Source: Sarcina ventriculi
GTDB taxonomy: Bacteria > Bacillota > Clostridia > Clostridiales > Clostridiaceae
Direction: 5' to 3'
Assembly: GCF_900456775.1 (NCBI RefSeq)
Contig: NZ_UAUL01000001.1
Coordinates: 620,001-684,000 of the forward strand
DNA: 64,000 bases
Below the pieces are notes generated by a model, which made no database searches, had not been told where the DNA came from, and was given only the letters and a program-made list of their open reading frames with translations. Both the position numbers and the translations under genes were made by a program. Of this stretch, positions 24,522 to 33,578 are shown in pieces (the stretch's first letter is position 1; each line of letters begins with the position of its first letter).

Positions 24522-26834
24522 TTATAACCCTGATTCCTTAAATTTCTTACTCATGGATTCTGTTACATGATGAAATGGTTTCTTTAATAATGATAAAACT
24601 AAAAATACTATTAAAAAGCATATTAATATTAAAGCATCATGCCTAACATTACTCCAAGAAACTCCAGCAATTCCTTGTCTAAATCCATCTATGGCATAAG
24701 TAAACGGCCAAATTGGTTGTAAAATTTGAAAGAGTTTTGGATTTGTTTGTATTGGATATATTCCTCCTGAACCTGCAATCTGGAATACCATTATAAGAAC
24801 ACACATTGCCTTTCCTATATTTCCAAAAAGCGATACTAAAGTAAATATTATAATCGTAAATGTTATTGAACTTAAAAATGCAAAACCTAACATAACTAAC
24901 ATGTTTGACGGTTCAATTCCTAACACTAATTTATCTCCTAATGTAACTATTGTGGTTTGTATAAGTGATAGAAATATAAATAAAAGCATTTTCCCAAAAT
25001 GTTGTTCAATTAATCCTACCTTCTTACCTTTTTCTAACTCTTCTTCACACTCAACAGTTAAAAGAGATGTTAAAAGGAGAGCTCCAACCCAAATAGCAAG
25101 AACTGTATAAAAAGGTGTAAGTCCTTTTCCAAAAGTATCTGAGTTATATATTTCCTTTTGCTCCACATTTATTGGAGAAGATAAAAAGTTTGAAACATCA
25201 TCTGTATTTCTTTGAAGAAGATTTACAGCACTATTTAATGTATCATTATTTAAAATGCTTAACTTATCATTTAAAGTACTTAAACTTCCTGAAAAACTTG
25301 CAAGTTTAGAATTAACCTGATTAGCTGTATCTAATGCTTGACCACTAATTTCTATTCCTGTATTAGATAATTCTTTAATAACAGGTACAATTTGATATGA
25401 ATTAGCAATAATAGAATCCGCATTATTTATTTTGCTATTTAAATTAGTTGCCAAATTATTTATTTCTGGAAGCAACGTACTTGAAAAATTATTTGATATA
25501 TTTCCTAATGTGCTTGATGCACCATTTAATATAGTTACTACATTGTTTAAAGCTGTATCTACACCACTTAAATCAATAACTGTTCCAGTTTCATTGGAAC
25601 TATTACCATCATTTATTATTGAATCACTTGGAACTTGAGTGCTACTAAGCGTTTCATCAACTAAAACTTGCTCACCTTGCACACTTTCCTCATTTCCTAT
25701 CTTTTTACTAGTTATAACATCTGGTATAGCATTTACTTTATCTTTTAAAGAATTTAATGATGATATTGCATTATTTATAGTTGAACTTAATTTATTTAAT
25801 GATTCTATTTGTGCAGTTATTTTATTACTTGGAACTATATTATTTATTACCTTTAATGTTTTAATAGCTTTTCCTACATAGTTATTTGCATTCTCTAAAG
25901 AATTATTCATTTTATTTATAAGAACTAATGCAGTAGCTTTATTTCCATTAACATCATAATCAATGGCTTTTAATTCATTTACAAAAGATATTGTTTGTGA
26001 TATAGCATTTTGAATACCGTTTATATTATTTTCAACATTTTGACCTAAACTATTTAAAGTATTAGTTGTAGATGCAACTAGTATCTTGCTAGAGTTTGCT
26101 ACATTTTGCAAACTATTTAAGCCATTTGTAATTGATGAAGTATCTTTTTTAACAAGACCTAAATAATCAGAAAAATTTTGTGCATCAGAACCCACATTAT
26201 TCATATAATCTTTTATATTATTTATTGAGGAACTAGCTGTTAACATATCATCTTTAAATTGAATAAGCCCAACTTCATTTTCTTTAAGCTTATCTCCAAC
26301 CTCATTTAATGTACTTCCTGCGGCATCTGTTATAGCAGATCTCATACTACTTTTAATTTCTTCTGTAAGCTTTGTTGTAGCCACATCAGTAATTTTTGTA
26401 GCAATAGCATTGGCTTTTTGATTTACTAGATATATTATATCTGGTTTTTCAGCCCCAATATTTTGTGTATTAGTTATAAGAGATGAAAAATTATCTGGTA
26501 TTTCTATCATAGCATAATATTCACCAGTCTTTACTCCCTCTTGACCTTGTTCATCTGTGACAAATTTCCAAGCTATATCTTTATTGTCTTTAAGTTTATC
26601 TATTATCTCATCACCTATATTTATCTCCTTACCATTTATAACTGCTCCTTTATCTTCATTTACAACTGCAACAGGTAAATTCCCTGTATTAGAATAAGGA
26701 TCCCAAGTAGCCTTTAAATTTATCCATGCATAAAGAGATGGTATTACACAAATACCAATAATTATTATAAGTGCTGCTTTATTTTTAGATATATTTTTTA
26801 AATCTCTAAAAAATATTTTAAAAATATTTTTCAT
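24522..26834 (-). CDS. YhgE/Pip family membrane protein, second of a tandem pair
   Basis: A 770-residue protein of the YhgE/Pip (phage infection protein) family, related to ABC-2-type exporters. It has one N-terminal helix (about residues 18-38), the conserved YAWINLKATWDPYSNTGNLPVAVVNEDKGA segment (here only summarised by its start YAWINLKATWDPY), a long extracellular coiled region rich in Asn and Ser (about 190-560), and five to six C-terminal helices (about 575-755). Pip proteins have been tied to phage adsorption and to type VII-like export. It begins 27 bp after its paralogue, so both are in one operon. Confidence 0.88.
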   Translation of the reverse strand: MKNIFKIFFRDLKNISKNKAALIIIIGICVIPSLYAWINLKATWDPYSNTGNLPVAVVNEDKGAVINGKEINIGDEIIDKLKDNKDIAWKFVTDEQGQEGVKTGEYYAMIEIPDNFSSLITNTQNIGAEKPDIIYLVNQKANAIATKITDVATTKLTEEIKSSMRSAITDAAGSTLNEVGDKLKENEVGLIQFKDDMLTASSSINNIKDYMNNVGSDAQNFSDYLGLVKKDTSSITNGLNSLQNVANSSKILVASTTNTLNSLGQNVENNINGIQNAISQTISFVNELKAIDYDVNGNKATALVLINKMNNSLENANNYVGKAIKTLKVINNIVPSNKITAQIESLNKLSSTINNAISSLNSLKDKVNAIPDVITSKKIGNEESVQGEQVLVDETLSSTQVPSDSIINDGNSSNETGTVIDLSGVDTALNNVVTILNGASSTLGNISNNFSSTLLPEINNLATNLNSKINNADSIIANSYQIVPVIKELSNTGIEISGQALDTANQVNSKLASFSGSLSTLNDKLSILNNDTLNSAVNLLQRNTDDVSNFLSSPINVEQKEIYNSDTFGKGLTPFYTVLAIWVGALLLTSLLTVECEEELEKGKKVGLIEQHFGKMLLFIFLSLIQTTIVTLGDKLVLGIEPSNMLVMLGFAFLSSITFTIIIFTLVSLFGNIGKAMCVLIMVFQIAGSGGIYPIQTNPKLFQILQPIWPFTYAIDGFRQGIAGVSWSNVRHDALILICFLIVFLVLSLLKKPFHHVTESMSKKFKESGL

Positions 26835-26861
26835 AATGCCCTCCTTTCCTAAACTAAACTT

Positions 26862-29012
26862 TTATTCTCCAACTCCAGATTTTTTAAATTCCTCTTCAAA
26901 CTTTTCAACCTTCTTGTTCAAAAGATTTTTAAGGAAAAATCCTGCAAGAATAAATATTATCGCCATTATTACAAGAATTTCAATATCTTTAATTACACTA
27001 CTTAATAATGGACCTGCAATTGCTTCTCTGAATCCACCAACTGCATAAGTAAATGGAAAGAATGGTTGTAGTATTTGAAAAATTTTCGGTACAACTTGTA
27101 TTGGATAAGTTCCTCCAGAACCTGCAAGTTGCAATACCATCAACACTATACAAATAGCTTTTCCTATGTTTCCAAAAACAGAAACAAAAGTAAATACTAT
27201 TATAGTAAATGTAACTGCCGACAATACACTAAATAATATCATAAGCGGGAAATTAACTGTATATACGCCTAGAATGTATTTATCTCCAAGGCAAACTATA
27301 AGCCCCTGTAAAGCTCCTAATATTACAAAGAACATCATTTTACCAAAATGTTTTTGTCTAACAGATATTTTTTCGCTTCCTTCAAAATCTTTAGATTTAG
27401 TTGACAACAATGATGTTAATAACAATGCACCAACCCATAAAGCCAAAACAGTATATATAGGAGCCATTGCGCTACCATAATTAGGTACAGCATAAAGCAC
27501 CTGTTCATCTATATTAAATGGACTAGAAGCAAAACTTCCAACAACTTTGGGATTGCTTTGTAATATACTTACTATTTGAGATAAATCATTATCATTAACT
27601 TTTTCTAATTGAGTAGCTAAATTAGCTATTGGCTCCTTATATTCATTTAATTTAGAAATAAGTTCGCTTGACATATTACTTGCCATATTTGTTCCAGTTG
27701 TTGCAGTATTTAAAATAGTATTTATTTGACCTATTAACCCTTTAGAAGTTCCAATAATTTTAGTTGCATCATTTGTTGCACTTAAAATTTCATTTCCTAT
27801 ATTATTAAGCTCTGGCATAGTTACATTATTAACTGTATTTACTATATTATTTATTTGTGTTTTTGCACTATTTCCATTATCAATTAATGTGTTTATCACA
27901 GTATTACTTAACTCTTGCCCTGAACCTATAATATTTTTAGCATTTTCTAATGCTGCTTTTTGTGTATCTAAAAAGTTTTGTAATGTTTTTAAATCATTTA
28001 TCGCACTATCTAACTTAGAATTATTAAATCCTTCTAAAAAGCTTATATTAGCATTAATCAACGTATTTATAGTTGTAATTTTATTTATAGCTTCATTTAT
28101 AGTATTTAACTTATCTTCTGAATTTCCATTATTAGAAACTAAATTTTTTAAATTATCTAATAAGCCACTTACACTACCAATCTCACTTTGAATTGTTGTA
28201 TAATTTGTTTTCAATGTGTTATATGATGTATCTACACTACTTTTAGCGCTAGAAACAAAATCCTGAGTATTTATATTAATATTACTTAAAGAATTAATTC
28301 CTTGTGATATTGTTGGAATTTCTCCCTTTAATAATCCTAAAGTCGTATTTAAGCTATTTGAATTGCTATTAATATTTTTTAAAGCATCCTCTATACTATT
28401 CATATTATTATTCAAATATATAATTGCAGATTTTATCTTTAATATATTATCTCTTTGAGAATTAAGATTATCACCATACCCATTAACTTTTGAGAACATA
28501 GTTTCACTTACACTTTCTATAAAACTAGATGAAATCTCATTAACTAAATTGCTTTGAGCAACTTCTGTTATTTTACCTGCCACAGGACTTTCTTTAGTAT
28601 TTACTTTATAAATAATGTCTGGCTTTACAGGATTATCAGACGTTACACTAGCTAAATCCTCTGAAAAATCTTTAGGTATTTCTATTTCTGCGTAATATTT
28701 ACCGCTTAAAAGTCCATTTTGAGCTTCTTGCTCATCAACAAACCTCCAACCAATTTTATCATTACCTTTTAGCTTATCAACCACATCATTCCCTAAATTA
28801 ATCTCTTTACCATCCAAAGTAGCTCCGGTATCATTATTTACAACTGCTACACAAACATCACTTGTGTTTCCATAAGGATTCCAAACAGCCGCAATATTAA
28901 CCCAAGCGTAAAAAGAGGGCAATATACAAAGTCCTGCTACAATTAATATCGCTACAGGATTTTTTATTAATGCACCTAAATCTCTTTTTAATACTTTAAA
29001 ACAATTTTTCAT
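26862..29012 (-). CDS. YhgE/Pip family membrane protein, first of a tandem pair
   Basis: A 716-residue paralogue of the next gene with the same layout: N-terminal helix, YAWVNIAAVWNPYGNT, a coiled extracellular part with many Asn, Ser and Thr (about residues 185-500), and a C-terminal membrane domain with GSGGTYPIQVVPKIFQILQP, which is nearly the same in the partner. The start follows GGAGGTGACTAATG. The extracellular parts have diverged much more than the membrane parts, which suggests a heterodimer or distinct outside partners (inference). No WXG100 or EssC genes are seen nearby. Confidence 0.88.
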   Translation of the reverse strand: MKNCFKVLKRDLGALIKNPVAILIVAGLCILPSFYAWVNIAAVWNPYGNTSDVCVAVVNNDTGATLDGKEINLGNDVVDKLKGNDKIGWRFVDEQEAQNGLLSGKYYAEIEIPKDFSEDLASVTSDNPVKPDIIYKVNTKESPVAGKITEVAQSNLVNEISSSFIESVSETMFSKVNGYGDNLNSQRDNILKIKSAIIYLNNNMNSIEDALKNINSNSNSLNTTLGLLKGEIPTISQGINSLSNININTQDFVSSAKSSVDTSYNTLKTNYTTIQSEIGSVSGLLDNLKNLVSNNGNSEDKLNTINEAINKITTINTLINANISFLEGFNNSKLDSAINDLKTLQNFLDTQKAALENAKNIIGSGQELSNTVINTLIDNGNSAKTQINNIVNTVNNVTMPELNNIGNEILSATNDATKIIGTSKGLIGQINTILNTATTGTNMASNMSSELISKLNEYKEPIANLATQLEKVNDNDLSQIVSILQSNPKVVGSFASSPFNIDEQVLYAVPNYGSAMAPIYTVLALWVGALLLTSLLSTKSKDFEGSEKISVRQKHFGKMMFFVILGALQGLIVCLGDKYILGVYTVNFPLMILFSVLSAVTFTIIVFTFVSVFGNIGKAICIVLMVLQLAGSGGTYPIQVVPKIFQILQPFFPFTYAVGGFREAIAGPLLSSVIKDIEILVIMAIIFILAGFFLKNLLNKKVEKFEEEFKKSGVGE

Positions 29013-29235
29013 TAGTCACCTCCATGTCTAAACTCTTTAGTACAAATATTATATAAAAATTATTCTATCATTGTAAAATAAATAGTACAAATACATTATA
29101 GAACAAATATTTCTAGAATATTTAATATTTTTTCATAAATCAACATATTTTTTATTTTTATCATATACTTTTATATTAAATTATCCTAAAATATCTTGAA
29201 TTAATAAATAGAAACATTTATTCAACAATCAGCAA

Positions 29236-29274
29236 TAAAAAAAAGCTATTAGTCATTCCAATGACTAATAGCTT
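29236..29274 (-). terminator. Terminator of the fumarase operon
   Basis: AAGCTATTAGTCATT and AATGACTAATAGCTT form a 15-bp stem followed by TTTTTTTATT on the minus strand, right at the fumarase beta stop codon. Confidence 0.92.
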
Positions 29275-29277
29275 AAC

Positions 29278-29838
29278 CTATTTATTATTATCTTCTAAAT
29301 AATTTTTTCTTCCTATTTCATAAAGATTATTTCCGTAACAATCTATACAAACAATAACTGGTAAATCCTTAACTTCTAATCTTCTTATAGCTTCAGAACC
29401 TAAATCCTCATAAGCAATTATTTCGCTTTTTTTAATGCATTTTGACATATAAGCAGCTACACCACCTATTGCAGCGAAATATACTGCTTTATTTTTTTTC
29501 ATTGATTCTATAACCTCTTTAGAACGCAGACCCTTTCCTATCATTCCTTTCAAACCTAAATCTAAAAGACTAGGAGCATAAGGATCCATCCTATAACTCG
29601 TAGTTGGGCCAGCCGAACCTATAGCATTTCCTGGCTTTGCAGGGCTTGGTCCTACATAATAAATTATAGAATCCTTAACATCTAAAGGAAGTTCTTTTTT
29701 TGCTTTTAAAAGTTCAATCAATCTTTTATGTGCTGCATCTCTTGCGGTATAAATTACCCCAGATATTAAAACCATATCCCCAGCTTTCAAATCTTGAACC
29801 TTTTCTTTTGTTAAAGGCATAGTTATTTTTTTTTCCAT
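29278..29838 (-). CDS. fumB: Class I fumarate hydratase, beta subunit
   Basis: A protein of about 186 residues, the C-terminal half of an iron-sulphur class I fumarase (or the related L-tartrate dehydratase). TARDAAHKRL, the GPTTSYRMDPYAPSLLDLG segment and GGVAAYMSKCIK are typical. With the alpha subunit it interconverts malate and fumarate. It follows alpha after about 18 bp. I take ATG 29838, with GGTGG five to six bases before it, instead of GTG at 29850. The gene context with malic enzyme favours fumarase over tartrate dehydratase. The symbol is used for the subunit, not to imply orthology with E. coli fumB. Confidence 0.88.
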   Translation of the reverse strand: MEKKITMPLTKEKVQDLKAGDMVLISGVIYTARDAAHKRLIELLKAKKELPLDVKDSIIYYVGPSPAKPGNAIGSAGPTTSYRMDPYAPSLLDLGLKGMIGKGLRSKEVIESMKKNKAVYFAAIGGVAAYMSKCIKKSEIIAYEDLGSEAIRRLEVKDLPVIVCIDCYGNNLYEIGRKNYLEDNNK

Positions 29839-29856
29839 ACTTTCCACCACCCAAAA

Positions 29857-30699
29857 TTAAAGTTCTATCTCTGCATGTCTTGTAACATGACAATTTATAT
29901 TAACAGCTACAGGTAGACCTGCTATATGCGTTGGATAAGTCTCTATATTAACAGCAAGTGCTGTGGTTTTACCACCAAAACCTTGTGGCCCTATTCCAAG
30001 CTCATTTACTTCTTTCAAAAGTTCTTTTTCTAAATTAGCATAAAACTCATTATTATTTTTTTCATTTAAAGGTCTGACTAAAGCTTTTTTCGCAAGATTT
30101 GCAGCCTTATCAAAAGTTCCACCAATACCAACTCCAACAACTATTGGTGGACATGGATTAGGACCTGCCTCTTTAACTACTTTTAACACAAAATCTTTAA
30201 CACCTTCCAATCCATCTGCTGGTTTTAGCATTTTAAGTTGACTCATATTTTCAGAGCCAAATCCCTTAGGTGCTACTTTTATTTTAAGTTTATCGCCTTC
30301 AACTATATCATAATAAATTATAGCTGGAGTATTATCCATAGTGTTTATTCTATCTAATGGATCCATAACCACAGATTTTCTCAAAAACCCTTCATTATAC
30401 CCTTGTCTTATTCCTTCGTTTATAGCATCTTTTAAATTACCACCAATTATATGTACGTCTTGACCAATTTCAACAAATACACAAGCCATTCCTGTATCTT
30501 GACATATAGGCATTTCTTCTTTCTTTGCAATATCTATATTAGTTAAAATTTTTTCTAATATTTCTTTAGCCATAGGCCAATTTTCTTGCTTATATGCACT
30601 TTCAATTTTTTCTTTAACATCATGTGTTAAGTAATAATTAGCATCAATACACATATTTTTTACAACTTCAGTTATCTTGGAAACATTTATTTCTTTCAT
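29857..30699 (-). CDS. fumA: Class I fumarate hydratase, alpha subunit
   Basis: A protein of about 280 residues carrying the [4Fe-4S] cluster of class I fumarases. The three cluster Cys are probably in MPICQDTGMACVF (first), AGPNPCPPIVVGVGIGG (second) and NINCHVTRH (third). DPLDRINTMDNTPAIIYYD and APKGFGSENMSQLKML are conserved. I chose ATG 30699, placed behind GGGGGAG, over the longer reading from 30723. The cluster makes the enzyme oxygen sensitive, in line with an anaerobe. A motif shared with the malic enzyme gene lies 85-100 bp upstream. Confidence 0.92.
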   Translation of the reverse strand: MKEINVSKITEVVKNMCIDANYYLTHDVKEKIESAYKQENWPMAKEILEKILTNIDIAKKEEMPICQDTGMACVFVEIGQDVHIIGGNLKDAINEGIRQGYNEGFLRKSVVMDPLDRINTMDNTPAIIYYDIVEGDKLKIKVAPKGFGSENMSQLKMLKPADGLEGVKDFVLKVVKEAGPNPCPPIVVGVGIGGTFDKAANLAKKALVRPLNEKNNNEFYANLEKELLKEVNELGIGPQGFGGKTTALAVNIETYPTHIAGLPVAVNINCHVTRHAEIEL

Positions 30700-30783
30700 T
30701 TTTAGCTCCCCCTTCAATTCCATCTAACCATATAAGTATTATTTTTAAAAAATAATTTACAATTTTATTATACAAAATATCAT

Positions 30784-30799
30784 TCTTTCTCGAAACCAT
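30784..30799 (-). promoter_or_regulatory. Motif shared with the malic enzyme promoter
   Basis: Read on the minus strand, ATGGTTTCGAGAAAGA. A 14-of-16 match, ATGGTTTCAAGGAAGA, occurs upstream of malic enzyme (34875-34890). It may be a site for the LysR regulator of this locus. Confidence 0.4.
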
Positions 30800-30815
30800 T
30801 ACTTGTAAAAAACAC

Positions 30816-30849
30816 AAAAAGCATCTTTAAAATTTTAAAGATGCTTTTT
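30816..30849. terminator. Terminator downstream of the AEC transporter
   Basis: A perfect palindrome AAAAAGCATCTTTAAAA with its complement, with A and T runs on both sides. It separates the transporter from the fumarase genes. Confidence 0.9.
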
Positions 30850-30853
30850 ATAC

Positions 30854-31813
30854 TTATTTAATATACTGAGTTATTAACATTAATACCGGAACAACTACTA
30901 TAAATAATACCGTACTTATTGTTGTAATATTAGTTGCATATTTAACATCACCATGATACTGGTCTGCCAAAATAGGTAAAACTGCAAGCATTGGAGTTGC
31001 TGATTGAACTATAAATGAATTCTTTTCTATGCTAGGCATAACTATTCCAAACGCTCCTGTTCCAATCATTATTAAAACTATAATTATAATTGGACAAATT
31101 ACAAAACGTCCTACTAAAGCAAGAACACTATCACGATCTAATCTCATATTTTTTAGTCCTGCGTTATATAACATTATACCTATGTAAATTAAAGCAAGTG
31201 GAGTAACAAAAGCTCCTAAATATTTTAATGCTGAATTTATAAAATCTGGAACTGGTATACTGAATATTAAGAATATTAACCCTATTATAAATCCTACTAA
31301 AGGAGGTGTTAAAACCTTTTTCCAATTAAATGACTTTTTGCCTGGTTCCTTATGAGGATCTGTAGCAGACATTATAATTATACCAATTACCCAAGTTGAT
31401 ATTGTATTACTTATGTAACAAACTAAATAATATGGTATACTTGCTTCACCAAATAATGCAACATTTAAAGGCATTCCAACAAATATTGTGTTAGCATTTG
31501 CCACACCATTTAAGAATATACCTCTACGTTCAGGTCTAATTTTAAATACTTTCATTAATATAAATGCTATTATGTACGAAACGATAACAGTACCAAATGG
31601 GAATATTAATCCAATTCCTAAATTTCCTAAACTACCTACTGTTAAATTTGCTAATATACCAGTAAAAATACTACATGGTAAACCAACATTAACAACTAAT
31701 TTTGATATACCTTTGCTAAAATCTGGCCCAAACCATTTATATTTTTGCAGAAAATATCCTACTGCTATTAATATAACAATGGTTAAAACACTTTCAATCG
31801 ATGTAAAAAACAT
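30854..31813 (-). CDS. AEC family transporter (probable malate or organic acid permease)
   Basis: A 319-residue membrane protein of the auxin-efflux-carrier family, with about ten helices. VNVGLPCSIFTGIL near helix II, the central ANTIFVGMPLNVALFG and the C-terminal PMLAVLPILADQYHGD are typical of bacterial AEC proteins, several of which carry malate or malonate. Its position between fumarase and malic enzyme makes malate or fumarate the likely cargo (inference). It starts behind AAGGAGGGAGTCAATG and has its own terminator. Confidence 0.87.
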   Translation of the reverse strand: MFFTSIESVLTIVILIAVGYFLQKYKWFGPDFSKGISKLVVNVGLPCSIFTGILANLTVGSLGNLGIGLIFPFGTVIVSYIIAFILMKVFKIRPERRGIFLNGVANANTIFVGMPLNVALFGEASIPYYLVCYISNTISTWVIGIIIMSATDPHKEPGKKSFNWKKVLTPPLVGFIIGLIFLIFSIPVPDFINSALKYLGAFVTPLALIYIGIMLYNAGLKNMRLDRDSVLALVGRFVICPIIIIVLIMIGTGAFGIVMPSIEKNSFIVQSATPMLAVLPILADQYHGDVKYATNITTISTVLFIVVVPVLMLITQYIK

Positions 31814-32262
31814 TATTGACTCCCTCCTTATTATGTTATTTTTATATAGTAAAATATCTAAATTTAGAAAATATAATAATCCTTATTAATTTTCTAATTT
31901 AATTATTAAATTTGAATTATCTGAAATTTAATAATATACAAATATATCATTTATTTAGTTTAGCAAGGTATGTCCTTTAAAAAATATTTAAAATAAATTA
32001 CATATTTCATATATTATTTTACAAATTTATGTTTTCCTATTAAGTTTTGCACAAATTATTTTTTCTATACATCAAGAATATCATTTACAAATTTTTAAGT
32101 AAAATATAAAAAAACTATATATAAATAAATGAAATCTATAATGATTTTTGAATTTAAAGTAATTTATTTTAGTTATTTTATTAACATTTTATTTATAATT
32201 TAATTTTTAACAAATATTTTTTACTTTTAATTACATTTTTACATTTAAAGGAATTAAATTAT
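31814..32262. other. AT-rich intergenic region upstream of the AEC transporter
   Basis: These roughly 450 bp must contain the transporter promoter on the minus strand. I see no gene, no ribosome site that fits a start codon apart from that of the transporter, and no strong hairpin. The TGGTTTC-type motif found before malic enzyme and fumarase is not evident here. Confidence 0.4.
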
Positions 32263-32295
32263 AAAAAAACCATAATATATTATAATGGTTTTTTA
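32263..32295 (-). terminator. Terminator of the KdgT-family gene
   Basis: AAAAAACCATAATATA pairs with TATAATGGTTTTTT about 70 bp past the stop codon, with a T run on either strand. Confidence 0.75.
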
Positions 32296-32366
32296 CCAAA
32301 TCATTATAATATATTATGGACATTTTTTTACAATTTTATTTATATTTTTTTAATAGTTACTTTATT

Positions 32367-33323
32367 TTAATTTTGCTTTTTTAATTGCTTTTTCTTAAGC
32401 CTTTTATCTAAATATCCAACCATAAATGGACAAAGTATAGCTGATACTATTATAGAAGCTGCTATTTGTGTTGTTGCTGAAGTTAAATATGGAGCTAAAG
32501 CACTATCCGCAGCAACTACCGCAATAGGGGTTGCTAATTGATTCCCAGCTGTTGTTCCTATTGCAAAATTAACAGCTTTCTTCTCCCAAAATATCGCATG
32601 TATGTAGTAATTCACAAATCCAGTTATGAAAACTACTGCTACTCCAAGACATACTCCTGGAAGCCCTGAATGTATAATATCAGCAAAATTCATTCCTGTA
32701 CCTAATGCAAATGAAAAGAATGGTGTTAATATATGTTTACCAGAACCTAAAAATTTTCTAAATTCTTCATCTAAATTACCAATAACAAACCCTATAATTA
32801 TAGGAATTATTACAGCAACTATTGACATTATAGGAAAATCTGCAAGTCCACTAGCTCCCAAAGCAAGCATTGTAAAAAATGCTCCTGCACTTAAAGATAT
32901 TATTGTTGATGCACCTTGATCATCTGCATCACCATATTCCTCTGCTAAAGCTACATAAAGTCCTGTATTATTACAAGCAAAAGCTGCCATTAAAGCCATT
33001 GTTGATATTCCAAAAATACCTTTGTTTCCAAAGAAATATCCAACTACTAAAGTTATTATAAGACCTACAAAAAATTTACTTAATAAAGATACAGCTCCTT
33101 TAGCTAACGGACGTCTAGCTTGATTATAACGTATTTGAGAACCCATTATAAATAAGAATAAAGCAATTAAAGGCATTGCACTATCTTTAAATAAAGAAGT
33201 TGTAAATCCTCCAATATTTAATGATTGAGGAATAAAAGTATTTACTATAGCACCTAAAATCAAAGGAACAACCATCATTCCTCCTGGTACCTTTTTCATT
33301 GTTCTTAATATAGGAACATTCAT
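32367..33323 (-). CDS. 2-keto-3-deoxygluconate permease family transporter
   Basis: A 318-residue membrane protein with about ten helices that matches the KdgT family: KVPGGMMVVPLILGAIVNTF at the N-terminus, NNTGLYVALAEEYGD, IGFVIGNLDEEFRKF and PFFSFALGTGMNF. KdgT itself imports 2-keto-3-deoxygluconate, but no Entner-Doudoroff or pectin genes are present here. The context of malic enzyme, fumarase and a LysR regulator suggests a carboxylate substrate instead (inference). The start follows AAGGAGGAAAAAAATG. Confidence 0.82.
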   Translation of the reverse strand: MNVPILRTMKKVPGGMMVVPLILGAIVNTFIPQSLNIGGFTTSLFKDSAMPLIALFLFIMGSQIRYNQARRPLAKGAVSLLSKFFVGLIITLVVGYFFGNKGIFGISTMALMAAFACNNTGLYVALAEEYGDADDQGASTIISLSAGAFFTMLALGASGLADFPIMSIVAVIIPIIIGFVIGNLDEEFRKFLGSGKHILTPFFSFALGTGMNFADIIHSGLPGVCLGVAVVFITGFVNYYIHAIFWEKKAVNFAIGTTAGNQLATPIAVVAADSALAPYLTSATTQIAASIIVSAILCPFMVGYLDKRLKKKQLKKQN

Positions 33324-33450
33324 TTTTTTCCTCCTTGTTATTATGTATAGTATTTTTATAAGCTCATATTTAAATTTACAAGTCTATATTACATTGGTCT
33401 AACCACTTTGTAAAATATAAATATACTATGTCTTTATAGTTATTTTATAT

Positions 33451-33474
33451 AAAAAAAAGCCATATCATACGGCT
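33451..33474 (-). terminator. Terminator of the malic enzyme gene
   Basis: On the minus strand AGCCGTA-TGA-TATGGCT (one wobble) is followed by eight T residues. Confidence 0.75.
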
Positions 33475-33578
33475 ATAAAGTAATAATTTTAACTTATTTT
33501 TTACTTTATAACCTAAGATATAGCTTTGGTAGTTGAATATTAATTTTTTAATAATTTATAATGAAATATTCTATTATA

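Noticed and set aside
24901-28191. Several ORFs of 68-104 codons antisense to the Pip genes
   Set aside because: They are shadows of the Asn/Ser/Thr-rich coding sequence on the other strand and have no ribosome sites of their own.
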